Below are positions 28,801 to 36,508 of a stretch of DNA of 64,000 nucleotides, piece after piece. Position 1 is the stretch's first letter. The number at the start of each line of letters is the position of its first letter. A program made the translations under genes and the position numbers. This DNA is from Sphingobacterium sp. HMA12 (GTDB lineage: Bacteria; Bacteroidota; Bacteroidia; Sphingobacteriales; Sphingobacteriaceae), in contig NZ_BEYR01000008.1 of the NCBI RefSeq assembly GCF_002933815.1, forward strand, positions 1-64,000. The letters run 5' to 3'. The notes under the pieces were generated by a model. It searched no databases. It was not told the origin of the DNA and saw only the letters and a program-made list of their open reading frames with translations.

Positions 28801-28947
28801 ATTAGATACTGTAACTCCGACCAAAGGAAGCCCTTCCACATCCATCACTCTTCCTTTGACAGAAGTGGGCTGTTGTCCAAAGGAGGACAACGTTAGAAAA
28901 AAAATCCCCAATAAAAGCAGAGCCGCCTTTAGATGAAATAGAGTCAT
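25810..28947 (-). CDS. SusC/RagA family TonB-linked outer-membrane transporter
   Basis: 1045 residues. A signal peptide ends LTLSSFGQ. A carboxypeptidase-regulatory-like domain follows (VKGRVMDVEGLPLVGVTV). The TonB-box region DDVVVIGYGTTTKRDLTGAV, the plug domain (LAGRVAGVKVSSNDGQPGAELSIVIRGNNSV, PLYVVDGFP, IESLEVLKDASATAIYGARGANGVILITTKKG) and a 22-stranded barrel ending in MTVGIDLNF complete it. It imports oligosaccharides together with SusD. It is the first gene of the locus and has a well-placed promoter. Confidence 0.98.
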   Translation of the reverse strand: MTLFHLKAALLLLGIFFLTLSSFGQQPTSVKGRVMDVEGLPLVGVTVSNQYKTVTTSTDSLGNFSISPISQGELLLFSMVGYVTVKHAARLDRSQNIQLSRSEQILDDVVVIGYGTTTKRDLTGAVGQANLTDMRKAPVANFEEALAGRVAGVKVSSNDGQPGAELSIVIRGNNSVTQDNSPLYVVDGFPVETSVGNTINPEEIESLEVLKDASATAIYGARGANGVILITTKKGKVGTPVINYNGWVGLNQILKTQELLNPYEFVKYQLEQNPTLYTNIYLKDGKTLEDYRNMEGINWQDKVFRKAVTHNHSIAIRGGTDRTRYAISGSLLDQDGIILNSGFNKYQGRIVLDQTINNKLKVGLNLNYTAFKRYGTVVSESQPSPTASLMYGLWGFRPITGNALTDASLIDDLFDPDMDPSLGTDLRINPYLAVQNEYNPLFSTNLVANGYLEYKLGSELTFRATGGYTRINQRREVFFNSKSRAGHPFSNNKVNGSIWNNEVTNLLNENTLSYDKKFNGGHRLKAVVGFTVQDVRNYTNGFTSILVPNESLGIKGLDEGQITMAPVTDASNGLISYLGRVDYNYRSKYLLTLSFRSDGSSKFPKSNRWAYFPSGSFAWRLKEENFLKPIKIISDAKLRVGIGSTGNNRVSEYASLTALQMNPASGYSVGNSAGQGMVPTNLGNPNLKWETTVQTNVGLDLSILKNRVSLTTDYYHKETRDLLLNATLAPSMGFLTGFKNIGRVSNSGIEFTLETKNVQTPNFSWSSSFNIAFNKNKVLELNEGEPSLATRVTWGNFNNAYPYIAIPGQPIALFYGYLFDGVYQYADFDLVNGNYLLKAGQPNNGVPRASIKPGDIRFKDINGDGQVDNYDLTIIGNPNPKHIGGFNNNFNYKNFDLNVFLQWSYGGDILNANRIEFEGGDPVARGFLNMFASFADRWTPENQTNALYRVGGQGPAVYSSRTIEDGSYLRLKTLSLGYTFSTDQLRKLRMKSIRLYVAAQNLVTWTKYSGLDPEVSTRPGALTPSFDWSAYPRPRTMTVGIDLNF

Positions 28948-28987
28948 AATAGTATTTATAATTAGTTATCCGCCGCAATCTAGTCTG

Positions 28988-28995
28988 GTCTAGAC
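28988..28995. promoter_or_regulatory. Palindrome GTCTAGAC, candidate operator
   Basis: A perfect 8-bp palindrome embedded in a wider imperfect one (AGTCTAGACC and AGACT on the minus strand), located just downstream of the susC -7 element. Such a position would let the divergent GntR-type regulator block initiation. The assignment is inferred only. Confidence 0.35.
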
Positions 28996-29008
28996 TGGTT
29001 TGCTTTTA

Positions 29009-29039
29009 TAAAAGTATAAATTATATTTACCCCTGCAAA
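29009..29039 (-). promoter_or_regulatory. Promoter of the susC operon
   Basis: On the minus strand, a -33 TTTG (29036-29039) is separated by 19 bp from TACTTTTA (29009-29016), a 7/8 match to TAnnTTTG. The distance to the susC ATG is about 62 bp. Confidence 0.6.
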
Positions 29040-29135
29040 AAAAAAATTAAAAAAAGATGTAGTTTCTTCTTGAGAATATCTTCAAGGGGGGAGAAAATCA
29101 TCAAACTTATTCCGTTATCTGAATAATATCAAGAC

Positions 29136-29166
29136 TTGCATATAAAAACAAGTTTATCTAAGTTTG
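29136..29166 (+). promoter_or_regulatory. Promoter of the GntR-type regulator
   Basis: TTG at 29136-29138, 20-bp spacer, then a perfect TAAGTTTG at 29159-29166. The start codon follows 15 bp later, so the leader is very short. Confidence 0.65.
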
Positions 29167-29181
29167 ACTCTATTATCGTAA

Positions 29182-30207
29182 ATGACTATTCATCACATGT
29201 CCACTACAAACGAAACAGGCAACGGGTCTCGCATGAAGTATCTTCAATTAGTAGATCACATTCATGCATTGATCGAAAAAAATGACCTACATATTGGAGA
29301 CCGTATTCCCTCTTTAAATCAATTGCAGGACCAACTCGGCATGAGCAAAGAGACAGTCTTGAAAGGTCTTAATTATCTACTCGAAAAAGGGATAATTGAG
29401 TCTGTCTATCGCAAAGGATATTATGTAAAGAAAAAACAGGTGGAGCATTCTTATCGCATCCTGTTACTTCTGGATAAAATGAATACCATGCGCGAACAGA
29501 TTTATCAATCTTTATTAGTTGAGACCAAAGGGACCGCAGCGATCGACGTCTATTTTCATCATCACAACTTTAATGTCTTTCGCAATATTATCACCGAAAA
29601 CATCAACAACTATACGCATTTTGTTATTGTTACATTCCTGAAAGATGACCCATCTCCGATCATCAATCTCATCCCTCCGAACAAACGGATTATTATCGAC
29701 TACAATCAATTGGGACTCTCCGGAAATTATACGGCTATCTATCAGGACTATGAATACGATATTTATAATAGCCTTTCCTTATTGCAGAATAATATTCAAA
29801 AGTATCAAAGGATTATATTGATTGCACATCCCGAAGCTTTACATGCCGAACATGTCATCAAAGGTTTCGTCCGGTACTGTGAGGAATCAAGCATCAATTA
29901 TGACATTATTCCAGATGTAAATGAGACAAAGTTTAAGAAGCATACGGCCTTTATCACCTTTAGTCGCTACGATTCGGATGACGTATCCTTAATTAAATTG
30001 GCAAAGAAACATGGATTTACATTGGGCGAGGATATAGGCCTTATTTCCTATAATGATACTGACGTTAAAGAGATTCTTGAGGGGGGAATTACGGTAATAT
30101 CTACTGATTTTCGGGCGATGGGAAAAGCCGCAGCTAAGGCTATACTTCAAAAGAAAACTTTAAACGAACGCAATCCTACCCAAGTTATCATTCGGAAATC
30201 TCTTTAA
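29182..30207 (+). CDS. GntR-family regulator with LacI-type sugar-binding domain
   Basis: 341 residues. The N-terminal winged helix (about 20-85: YLQLVDHIHALIEKNDLHIG, then DRIPSLNQLQDQLGMSKETV and LKGLNYLLEKGIIESVYRKG) is GntR-type. From about 95 on the protein resembles a periplasmic-binding-protein fold (YRILLLLDKMNTMREQIYQ, FVIVTFLKDDPS, IGLISYNDTDVKEILEGGIT, STDFRAMGKAAAKAIL), the ligand-sensing domain seen in AraR-like regulators. It is divergent from susC and thus almost certainly the local sugar-responsive switch. The first methionine is supported by the adjacent promoter. Confidence 0.93.
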   Translation: MTIHHMSTTNETGNGSRMKYLQLVDHIHALIEKNDLHIGDRIPSLNQLQDQLGMSKETVLKGLNYLLEKGIIESVYRKGYYVKKKQVEHSYRILLLLDKMNTMREQIYQSLLVETKGTAAIDVYFHHHNFNVFRNIITENINNYTHFVIVTFLKDDPSPIINLIPPNKRIIIDYNQLGLSGNYTAIYQDYEYDIYNSLSLLQNNIQKYQRIILIAHPEALHAEHVIKGFVRYCEESSINYDIIPDVNETKFKKHTAFITFSRYDSDDVSLIKLAKKHGFTLGEDIGLISYNDTDVKEILEGGITVISTDFRAMGKAAAKAILQKKTLNERNPTQVIIRKSL

Positions 30208-30216
30208 CATTGTGTG

Positions 30217-30466
30217 GCTGAACCTCCTACGGATCGAACCTCATGTCAACTTAAGAGGTCGCAGAATCTCTCCACGGCTAGAAACAAAAAAAGCTCTAAC
30301 TTTCGTTAGAGCTTCTCAGTCGGGGTGGCAGGATTGGCTCAACCACACAAGGCCCATACACAACCCTGAGCCTCCTTCGGATCGAACACATAGCAACTTA
30401 AATGGTCGTAGGCTCTCTTCCTGCCTAAAAACAAAAAAAGCCCTAACTTTCGTTAGAGCTTTTCAG
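30217..30466. repeat. tRNA-Pro-associated repeat block A (two tandem units)
   Basis: Two imperfect units about 147 bp apart (tRNA 3'-end motif CAGTCGGGGTGGCAGGATT at 30317 and again at 30464, where it belongs to the tRNA). Each unit comprises an imperfect palindrome centred on CTTAA, an A-rich tract, a GAAA-tetraloop terminator (minus strand), and the last 15 bases of tRNA-Pro. The distal unit changes TTCGAACC to TGGCTCAA right after the tRNA 3' end, so it is a fragment only. Confidence 0.8.
30432..30460 (-). terminator. Terminator of tRNA-Pro copy A
   Basis: 30439-30447 pairs with 30452-30460. In minus-strand RNA the loop is GAAA, followed by a run of seven U. A second copy of the same hairpin lies at 30292-30313. 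Confidence 0.85.
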
Positions 30467-30540
30467 TCGGGGTGGCAGGATTCGAACCTACGACCTCCAC
30501 ATCCCAAATGTGGCGCGATACCGGGCTACGCTACACCCCG
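30467..30540 (-). tRNA. tRNA-Pro (TGG), copy A
   Basis: Minus-strand cloverleaf: acceptor CGGGGTG/CACCCCG, anticodon loop TTTGGGA with anticodon TGG, T-arm GGTTCGAATCC, discriminator A, no encoded CCA. All 73 bases between discriminator and 5' end are the same in copies B and C. Confidence 0.97.
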
Positions 30541-30570
30541 AAAAAGGTATCACCTTTGTTTTGTGTGGCA

Positions 30571-30602
30571 CAAAAGTACACTAAAAATATGTTGTTTTCA
30601 AA
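30571..30602 (-). promoter_or_regulatory. Promoter of tRNA-Pro copy A
   Basis: On the minus strand TTTG (30599-30602), 20-bp spacer, TACTTTTG (30571-30578), a perfect -7 box. The leader between box and tRNA is shared with copies B and C and can fold (30543-30548 with 30552-30557). Confidence 0.75.
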
Positions 30603-30750
30603 ATTATTTTCAACGACACGCTTAACCAACTGATATATTGACAAATAATTTAAAAAAGACCAATAAACAATATATTTACAAACGAAATGTCCTTAAATAA
30701 ATGGTCAGCAGATTTTAGATTTAGCTACTGACCATCTGACCTCGTCTAGA

Positions 30751-31185
30751 TTACCAGCTTCTTTTAATTACCATGGTGGTTTTAATCGCCCCCTGCTGAT
30801 TAACCAGTGTGAGCTTCGATACTGTAGAAACAATATTTTCCTGAATTTTATATTCAACACCATCAAAAATCATTGTTTTTGAATCAGGCATACTGTAGTC
30901 ATAAGCTACCGCAGATTTATCTTTTTTCTTATGCCAGGCGCCATCTTTATCAAAATTAAGTGTCTCGCCCTGCTCCATCATTTCACGGGTCACATTTAAC
31001 TCAGCAACACTATTTCCTGAAACGGTTTTAGTCCAGCGTTCCCAATTCCCGGTCCGAATTATATTCAGTGCAGCATCCCTTCCAATATTATCAACGGTTT
31101 CCTTACTGCAAGAAGTCATTCCCACCGCAATTACTCCAAGCAATAGCAGCATCCAATTCTTAAAACTCATTTTTAATGTGCTCAT
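30751..31185 (-). CDS. Small lipoprotein of unknown function
   Basis: 144 residues with a lipobox (VIAVGMTSCSKE, Cys about 26); a start at the internal ATG (MSFKNWMLLLLG) is equally possible. The mature part looks like a lipocalin-type or DUF4923-like beta sandwich: NWERWTKTVSGNSVAELNVT, GETLNFDKDGAWHKKKDK, VEYKIQENIVSTVSKLTLVNQ. It is divergent from the efflux operon. No function is assigned. Confidence 0.75.
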   Translation of the reverse strand: MSTLKMSFKNWMLLLLGVIAVGMTSCSKETVDNIGRDAALNIIRTGNWERWTKTVSGNSVAELNVTREMMEQGETLNFDKDGAWHKKKDKSAVAYDYSMPDSKTMIFDGVEYKIQENIVSTVSKLTLVNQQGAIKTTMVIKRSW

Positions 31186-31334
31186 AATTTATTTTTTGGG
31201 GGTACATTTACAAGTATTATACCAAACTCTAACACCCCCTATAGTTACCTCCGATAAATTTGCCTCGCATTAGTCTTGGAGAAATGTTATAAAACTTTGA
31301 TGAAATTGTACAAATAACCCTTTAAAAGAAAAAA

Positions 31335-31342
31335 TATATTTG
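31335..31342 (+). promoter_or_regulatory. -7 element upstream of the efflux operon
   Basis: Perfect TATATTTG 91 bp before the first gene. The nearest TTG (31306) is 26 bp away, further than the usual 19-21, so only the -7 part is convincing. Confidence 0.45.
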
Positions 31343-31432
31343 CATCACTGATACGTAAAGCCATTGCGATTTGTCTAGCACCCTATGATGCTGGCGATTT
31401 TACCGGCAATTCAACAGATAAATTAAAAACAG

Positions 31433-31861
31433 GTGAAAAAATTACTCGTCATCTTTCTTTCCATGATATACTCGGTATTGGCCTTAGGCCTTACACAGTA
31501 CCAGCATATTTGCAAAGGAACAGCTGTAAAACTGTACAGCTGGACGAATACCGAAAACCCTGACAACAATAAACCTTGCCCGATCTGTTCTTCAAAGGAC
31601 AAGAAATTAAACGAAAAAAAGAAAGACTGCTGTAAACATCAGTCCAAACTGGTCAAACTCAACGACAGCATAAAAAAGCAATCTCACTTTGACTTTTCGG
31701 TAAAATTTTGGGGTTCGGCCATACCCAACCAACTGTTGGGAGCCTTATTTGATATATCCTTTGTCAATAGCGATAACGACAAACACCTCACTTATCTATC
31801 CTTAAAAAGCCCCATCTGGAGCAATCCGCTCTATATCCTTCATTGTACTTATCGAATTTGA
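31433..31861 (+). CDS. Cysteine-rich secreted protein (HYC_CC_PP-like)
   Basis: 142 residues starting at a GTG. A signal-peptide-like N-terminus (MKKLLVIFLSMIYSVLALGL) is followed by QYQHICKG, KPCPICSSKD and KKDCCKHQ, then a C-terminal region with a hydrophobic patch. The H-x-C, CxxC and CC arrangement matches the HYC_CC_PP pattern of small Bacteroidota proteins found beside metal-efflux genes. Metal sensing or binding is therefore plausible but unproven. It is the first gene of the efflux operon. Confidence 0.7.
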   Translation: MKKLLVIFLSMIYSVLALGLTQYQHICKGTAVKLYSWTNTENPDNNKPCPICSSKDKKLNEKKKDCCKHQSKLVKLNDSIKKQSHFDFSVKFWGSAIPNQLLGALFDISFVNSDNDKHLTYLSLKSPIWSNPLYILHCTYRI

Positions 31862-31943
31862 TAGCATACATCTTGTAAATGCTTGTGGTGCCTAAACAGG
31901 TACCACCTTAATTCTTGATGTCTACTAACAAATTTTATTTTCG

Positions 31944-33332
31944 ATGAAATTAAAACTCATTGCATCATTGGGTGTAATCTGTGGAATGAACCTACATGGC
32001 TTTTCACAGACCTTAAACCTCGAAGATGCCCTCACACGTGCCGTTGAACAGTACGACCAGATAAAATCAAAGCAATTTGTTGCATCGGCAGCAAAACAGC
32101 ATACTGCCTTTCAAAAACAACAATATCTTCCGGATCTCACCTTAGCAGCACAACAGAGCTTTGGAACAATAAATGCCCAACATGGTCCTATGTATGCCCA
32201 TGGCGGTCTTGCATCGGGCGCAACTTCCATGCCCCTAGCGGAGCAAAATTGGAATGCCGCATTTGGATCGCTCTATTTTGCCAATATCAACTGGAATGTA
32301 TACACCTTTGGAAAGATCAAAAATCAGGTGATCCTCGGCTCAATAAAGGAACAGACAACCGAGGCCGATCTTGTACAGGAAATCTTTCAGCACAAAATAA
32401 AAACAAGTGCCGCCTATCTGAATCTACTGGCGAGCCAACGGATAAAATATGTCCAGGAGAAAAATCTGGATCGCGCGCAGGTATTTTATGAAATGACTGC
32501 CGCTAGGGCGGAAAGTGGGTTAATCGCCGAAGTGGACGCTCAATTGGCCAAAGCGGAAGTTTCCAATGCAAAATCCCTACAGATCAAATCGTATGACAAG
32601 GAGCTGGAGTACTCAAAACAACTCGCCATCTTGTTAAATGATGATTTTAAAACATATCAACTGGATACGACTTATAATACCAGCATCCCGAACAGCACGG
32701 TAGCGCCACTTGCAAGTTCCGTAGAAAAACATCCATTCCTGCTATTCCAAAACAGCAAAATCAATGAGAGCATACAAACCGAGGAGATCCTAAAATCCAA
32801 TCGCATGCCCTCTGTTTCCGCTTTTGGCGTACTACAAGGACGTGGAACCGGTTTCGATTGGAACTATATGCAGGATAACTCGGCATACTCTTCAAATTAT
32901 TTTAAAGGAGTGGGTATAAACCGAGCAAACTATTTGCTTGGCGTTTCATTAAGCTGGAACTTGACTAATATCTTCCGTTCTGATACCAGGAACAGAGAGC
33001 AAAAATTGTATACCCAGGCAATCCAAAGAGAACATGAAAAGCATAAAAAAGATTTTATGGCGCAGTCTCTCCTCGCCGATTCCCAGCTTAAAAATGCCAT
33101 TGACAACTTCAAAGAGACTGAAATTCAATTGTCTGCCGCCAGTCTGGCTTACAAACAGCATAAGGCACTGTATGAAAATGGTCTGACAACCCTGGTTGAT
33201 TATACCCAGGCATTGTATAGTTTAAATAGAGCCGAGATCGATTATGAAATTGCACAGAATAATGTTTGGCAGGCCTTACTATTGCTAGCCGCCGCGCAGG
33301 GTGATTTCAATATTTTCCTTCATCATTCTTAA
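31944..33332 (+). CDS. TolC-family outer-membrane efflux protein
   Basis: 462 residues. The signal peptide ends in HGFSQ, then TLNLEDALTRAVEQYDQIKSKQF, the family N-terminus. Two long coiled-coil halves carry LLASQRIKYVQEKNLDRAQVFYEMTAARAESGLIAEVDAQLAKAEV and YKQHKALYENGLTTLVDYTQALYSLNRAEIDYEIAQNN. It forms the outer-membrane channel of the tripartite pump. It sits 11 bp before the RND gene, an order (TolC, RND, adaptor) that reverses the commoner one. Confidence 0.93.
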   Translation: MKLKLIASLGVICGMNLHGFSQTLNLEDALTRAVEQYDQIKSKQFVASAAKQHTAFQKQQYLPDLTLAAQQSFGTINAQHGPMYAHGGLASGATSMPLAEQNWNAAFGSLYFANINWNVYTFGKIKNQVILGSIKEQTTEADLVQEIFQHKIKTSAAYLNLLASQRIKYVQEKNLDRAQVFYEMTAARAESGLIAEVDAQLAKAEVSNAKSLQIKSYDKELEYSKQLAILLNDDFKTYQLDTTYNTSIPNSTVAPLASSVEKHPFLLFQNSKINESIQTEEILKSNRMPSVSAFGVLQGRGTGFDWNYMQDNSAYSSNYFKGVGINRANYLLGVSLSWNLTNIFRSDTRNREQKLYTQAIQREHEKHKKDFMAQSLLADSQLKNAIDNFKETEIQLSAASLAYKQHKALYENGLTTLVDYTQALYSLNRAEIDYEIAQNNVWQALLLLAAAQGDFNIFLHHS

Positions 33333-33343
33333 ATCTATCCTTT

Positions 33344-36300
33344 ATGAACATCATCAAATTTGCCTTGCAAAGACCAATATCCATCATGGTTATTGTCATT
33401 GGCCTGTTATTCTTTGGTATCAAAGCGACCAAAGATGTCAAAGTAGATATCCTACCCGAAATGGATCTGCCTGTCGTTTATGTAGCCCACTCTTTCAACG
33501 GCTATACCCCACAGCAGATGGAAGGTTATTTCACCAAAATGTACGTCAACATGCTCCTGTTTACCAATGGTATTAAGAGTATAGAATCAAAGAATACCCA
33601 GGGATTGACACTCATGAAAATTGTTTTCTATGAGGGTATTGACATGGGGGAAGCAATTGCAACCATCAATGCACTATCCAATCGTTCGCAGGTATTTTTA
33701 CCTCCAGGCGCACCACCACCGTTCATCATCCGTTTTGATGCTTCCTCCCAACCTGTCGGCCAATTGGTCTTTCGCAGTAATACGAAAACCAACAATCAAC
33801 TACAGGACATCGCGAACTTCAGTGCCCGACCATTCTTAATAAAGATACCTGGGCTGACAACAGCTCCACCTTTTGGCGGAAGTCCACGGACAATAGAAGT
33901 AAACATAGATCCTTACAAACTACGGGCGCACAACCTGTCTCCGGAGCAGGTTGTTGAAGCCATCAGTAGAAATAACATCACCTCTCCTTCCGGAAATGTC
34001 TATATCGAAGACAAAAACTATCTGACACCGACAAACAATACGGTAAAGAAAATAGAAGAACTGGGGGAAATTCCAATCTTTAAATACACAGTAGACAATA
34101 TATACATCCGTGATGTGGCAACCATAAAAGATGGTGCTGATATCGCTACAGGTTATGCCCTGATTGATGGAAAAAGATCGGTTTATATTAATATCGCTAA
34201 AGCAGGAAATGCTTCGACCCTGGATGTTGTCAATAAACTTAAAGAACGCTTGCCCGAAATCCAGCGAAATATGCCTGACGATGTTAGCATTTCTTACGAA
34301 TTTGACCAGTCGGTCTATATCAGCAATGCCCTGAAAAGCCTGGTCATCGAAGGAATTCTGGGCGCTGTCCTCACCGGCCTGATGGTGCTTCTATTTCTGA
34401 ACGACCGCAGGGCAGCACTGATTGTAATTATGACCATCCCTATTTCGATTATTTCTGGTATTTTATTTTTGAAGCTATTTGGACAGACCCTCAATATCAT
34501 GTCCTTATCGGGACTAGCATTGGCTATTGGAATATTGGTCGATGAAAGTACGGTAACCATCGAGAATATCCACCAGCATTTTGCCCTTGGGAAAACACGC
34601 GCCCAAGCGATCTGGGATGCCTGTAAGGAAATTGCTTTTCCGAAACTTTTGATCATGCTCTGCATTCTGGCCGTATTTGCCCCTGCCTTTATGATGACCG
34701 GTATTCCCGGCGCATTGTTTATGCCTCTTGCGCTGGCAATCGGGTTTTCAATGATTGTTTCGTTTTTATTGTCCCAGACTTTTGTACCCGTGATGGCCAA
34801 TTGGATGATGAAACATGATCCCGAAACATGCCATAATCCTGCACACAAGAAAAACTGGTTTGATCGTTTTCGCGAGCGCTTCCTGCATCTATTGTCAAAT
34901 CTGGTCGCCCGACACAAGATAATCGTAAGCTTAAGTTTGATTTTTGCATTGGTAGCATGCTTTTTCTTATATCAAGGAATTGGTAAAGATGTATTGCCTG
35001 CGGTCAATTCCCGTCAGTTTCAGGTACGGATAAAAGCCCCTGAAGGTACGCGTATCGAAGTAACCGAAGGGAAAGTAAAACAGTTTCTAACCCTTTTAAA
35101 AGATAAAGTCGGTCCTGATAATATTGCCATATCATCGGTTTTTATCGGTCAGCACCCTTCCACTTTCGCCGTTAGCCCAATTTATTTATACAATGCCGGG
35201 CCACACGAGGCCCTGATGCAGGTGGCATTGAAGAAACTCAAGGGTAATTCGGATGAACTAAAGGATGAACTCAGAAAGTACTTTCATGAAAAGATGCCGG
35301 AGATACAGCTCTCTTTCGAACCCATTGAACTTACCGAGAAAATACTGAGTCAGGGCACCAATACACCTATCGAGATCCGGATCTCAGGGATGATGAAAAA
35401 GATGAATCGCATGTATGCGCAGAAACTTCTCGGAAAGTTAAAGGAGATCGACTACCTGCGCGACCAACAAATCCCCCAGTCCATGGATTATCCGGCCCTA
35501 CAGATTAATATCGACCGGACAAGAGCGGCACAACTGGGACTCGATGCACAGGATATCGCAAAGTCACTGATTATTGCTACCGCATCCACACGTTATACCA
35601 ATAAGAATTTTTGGGTTGGTGGAATGATGGGAATTGCCTACGATGTGCAGGTTCAAACGCCACAAAATATATTAAACAGTAAAGAAGAACTGGAGAATTT
35701 AACACTTTCTAAGAATGCAGACCGTCCTGTTCTGGGCGATGTCGCAACAATCACAGCAACCAAAGAACTTGGTGAAAGCTATAATTTGGGGACAATGGGT
35801 TACACCACGGTTGCCGCAAATCTGCATAAAAAAGATCTGGGACAGGCTTCGCAGGACATTCAAACTGCTATTGCATCTTTGGGCGAGCTACCAAAAGGTA
35901 TCAATATTGAAGTCGCGGGGATGGCACCTGTATTGAATGAGACGATGAGTAATCTCGCTACAGGTCTATTGGTTGCCGTTGTGGTTATCTTTTTGATGCT
36001 TACAGCAACTTTTCAGTCCTTTCGGATATCACTCGTTATTCTCTCTACGGTTCCTTTTGTGATCTTAGGAGCTTTGGTACTATTAAAATTAACCGGTTCG
36101 ACACTCAACTTACAGTCTTATATGGGACTCATTATGTCTGTCGGTGTTTCGATTGCCAATGCAGTTTTATTAATCAATAATGCAGAATCGCTACGACTGA
36201 AAAACCAGAATGCATTAACCTCTGCCATGGAGGCAGCCAAGCTTCGGATCCGTCCCATTATCATGACAACTATTGCCATGGTTGCAGGGATGTTACCGAT

Positions 36301-36502
36301 GGCTATCGGTTTTGGTGAAGGTGGAGACCAGGTCTCACCATTGGGCCGCGCTGTTATCGGAGGTCTTCTTTTTTCAACCTTCTCCGTACTGATCGTCCTC
36401 CCGCTGGTATTTGTATGGATACAGCACAAAGCAACAACAACCTCGCCTTCTTTGGATCCTGAAGATGAGGAAAGCATTCATTTTGTTAAAACAAAAATCT
36501 AA
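33344..36502 (+). CDS. RND efflux permease
   Basis: 1052 residues, the AcrB-like size. The N-terminus NIIKFALQRPISIMVIVIGLLFFGIKA, two large periplasmic loops and 12 membrane segments are visible. The central ALAIGILVDESTVTIENIHQHF has acidic D-E where HAE pumps have the proton-relay DD, unlike the metal-type CusA motif. The repeated half begins at about residue 880 (LLVAVVVIFLMLTATFQSF). Substrate cannot be read from the sequence: flanking cysteine-rich proteins suggest metal, while the motif is closer to organic-compound pumps. Confidence 0.95.
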   Translation: MNIIKFALQRPISIMVIVIGLLFFGIKATKDVKVDILPEMDLPVVYVAHSFNGYTPQQMEGYFTKMYVNMLLFTNGIKSIESKNTQGLTLMKIVFYEGIDMGEAIATINALSNRSQVFLPPGAPPPFIIRFDASSQPVGQLVFRSNTKTNNQLQDIANFSARPFLIKIPGLTTAPPFGGSPRTIEVNIDPYKLRAHNLSPEQVVEAISRNNITSPSGNVYIEDKNYLTPTNNTVKKIEELGEIPIFKYTVDNIYIRDVATIKDGADIATGYALIDGKRSVYINIAKAGNASTLDVVNKLKERLPEIQRNMPDDVSISYEFDQSVYISNALKSLVIEGILGAVLTGLMVLLFLNDRRAALIVIMTIPISIISGILFLKLFGQTLNIMSLSGLALAIGILVDESTVTIENIHQHFALGKTRAQAIWDACKEIAFPKLLIMLCILAVFAPAFMMTGIPGALFMPLALAIGFSMIVSFLLSQTFVPVMANWMMKHDPETCHNPAHKKNWFDRFRERFLHLLSNLVARHKIIVSLSLIFALVACFFLYQGIGKDVLPAVNSRQFQVRIKAPEGTRIEVTEGKVKQFLTLLKDKVGPDNIAISSVFIGQHPSTFAVSPIYLYNAGPHEALMQVALKKLKGNSDELKDELRKYFHEKMPEIQLSFEPIELTEKILSQGTNTPIEIRISGMMKKMNRMYAQKLLGKLKEIDYLRDQQIPQSMDYPALQINIDRTRAAQLGLDAQDIAKSLIIATASTRYTNKNFWVGGMMGIAYDVQVQTPQNILNSKEELENLTLSKNADRPVLGDVATITATKELGESYNLGTMGYTTVAANLHKKDLGQASQDIQTAIASLGELPKGINIEVAGMAPVLNETMSNLATGLLVAVVVIFLMLTATFQSFRISLVILSTVPFVILGALVLLKLTGSTLNLQSYMGLIMSVGVSIANAVLLINNAESLRLKNQNALTSAMEAAKLRIRPIIMTTIAMVAGMLPMAIGFGEGGDQVSPLGRAVIGGLLFSTFSVLIVLPLVFVWIQHKATTTSPSLDPEDEESIHFVKTKI

Positions 36503-36508
36503 TTCTTT

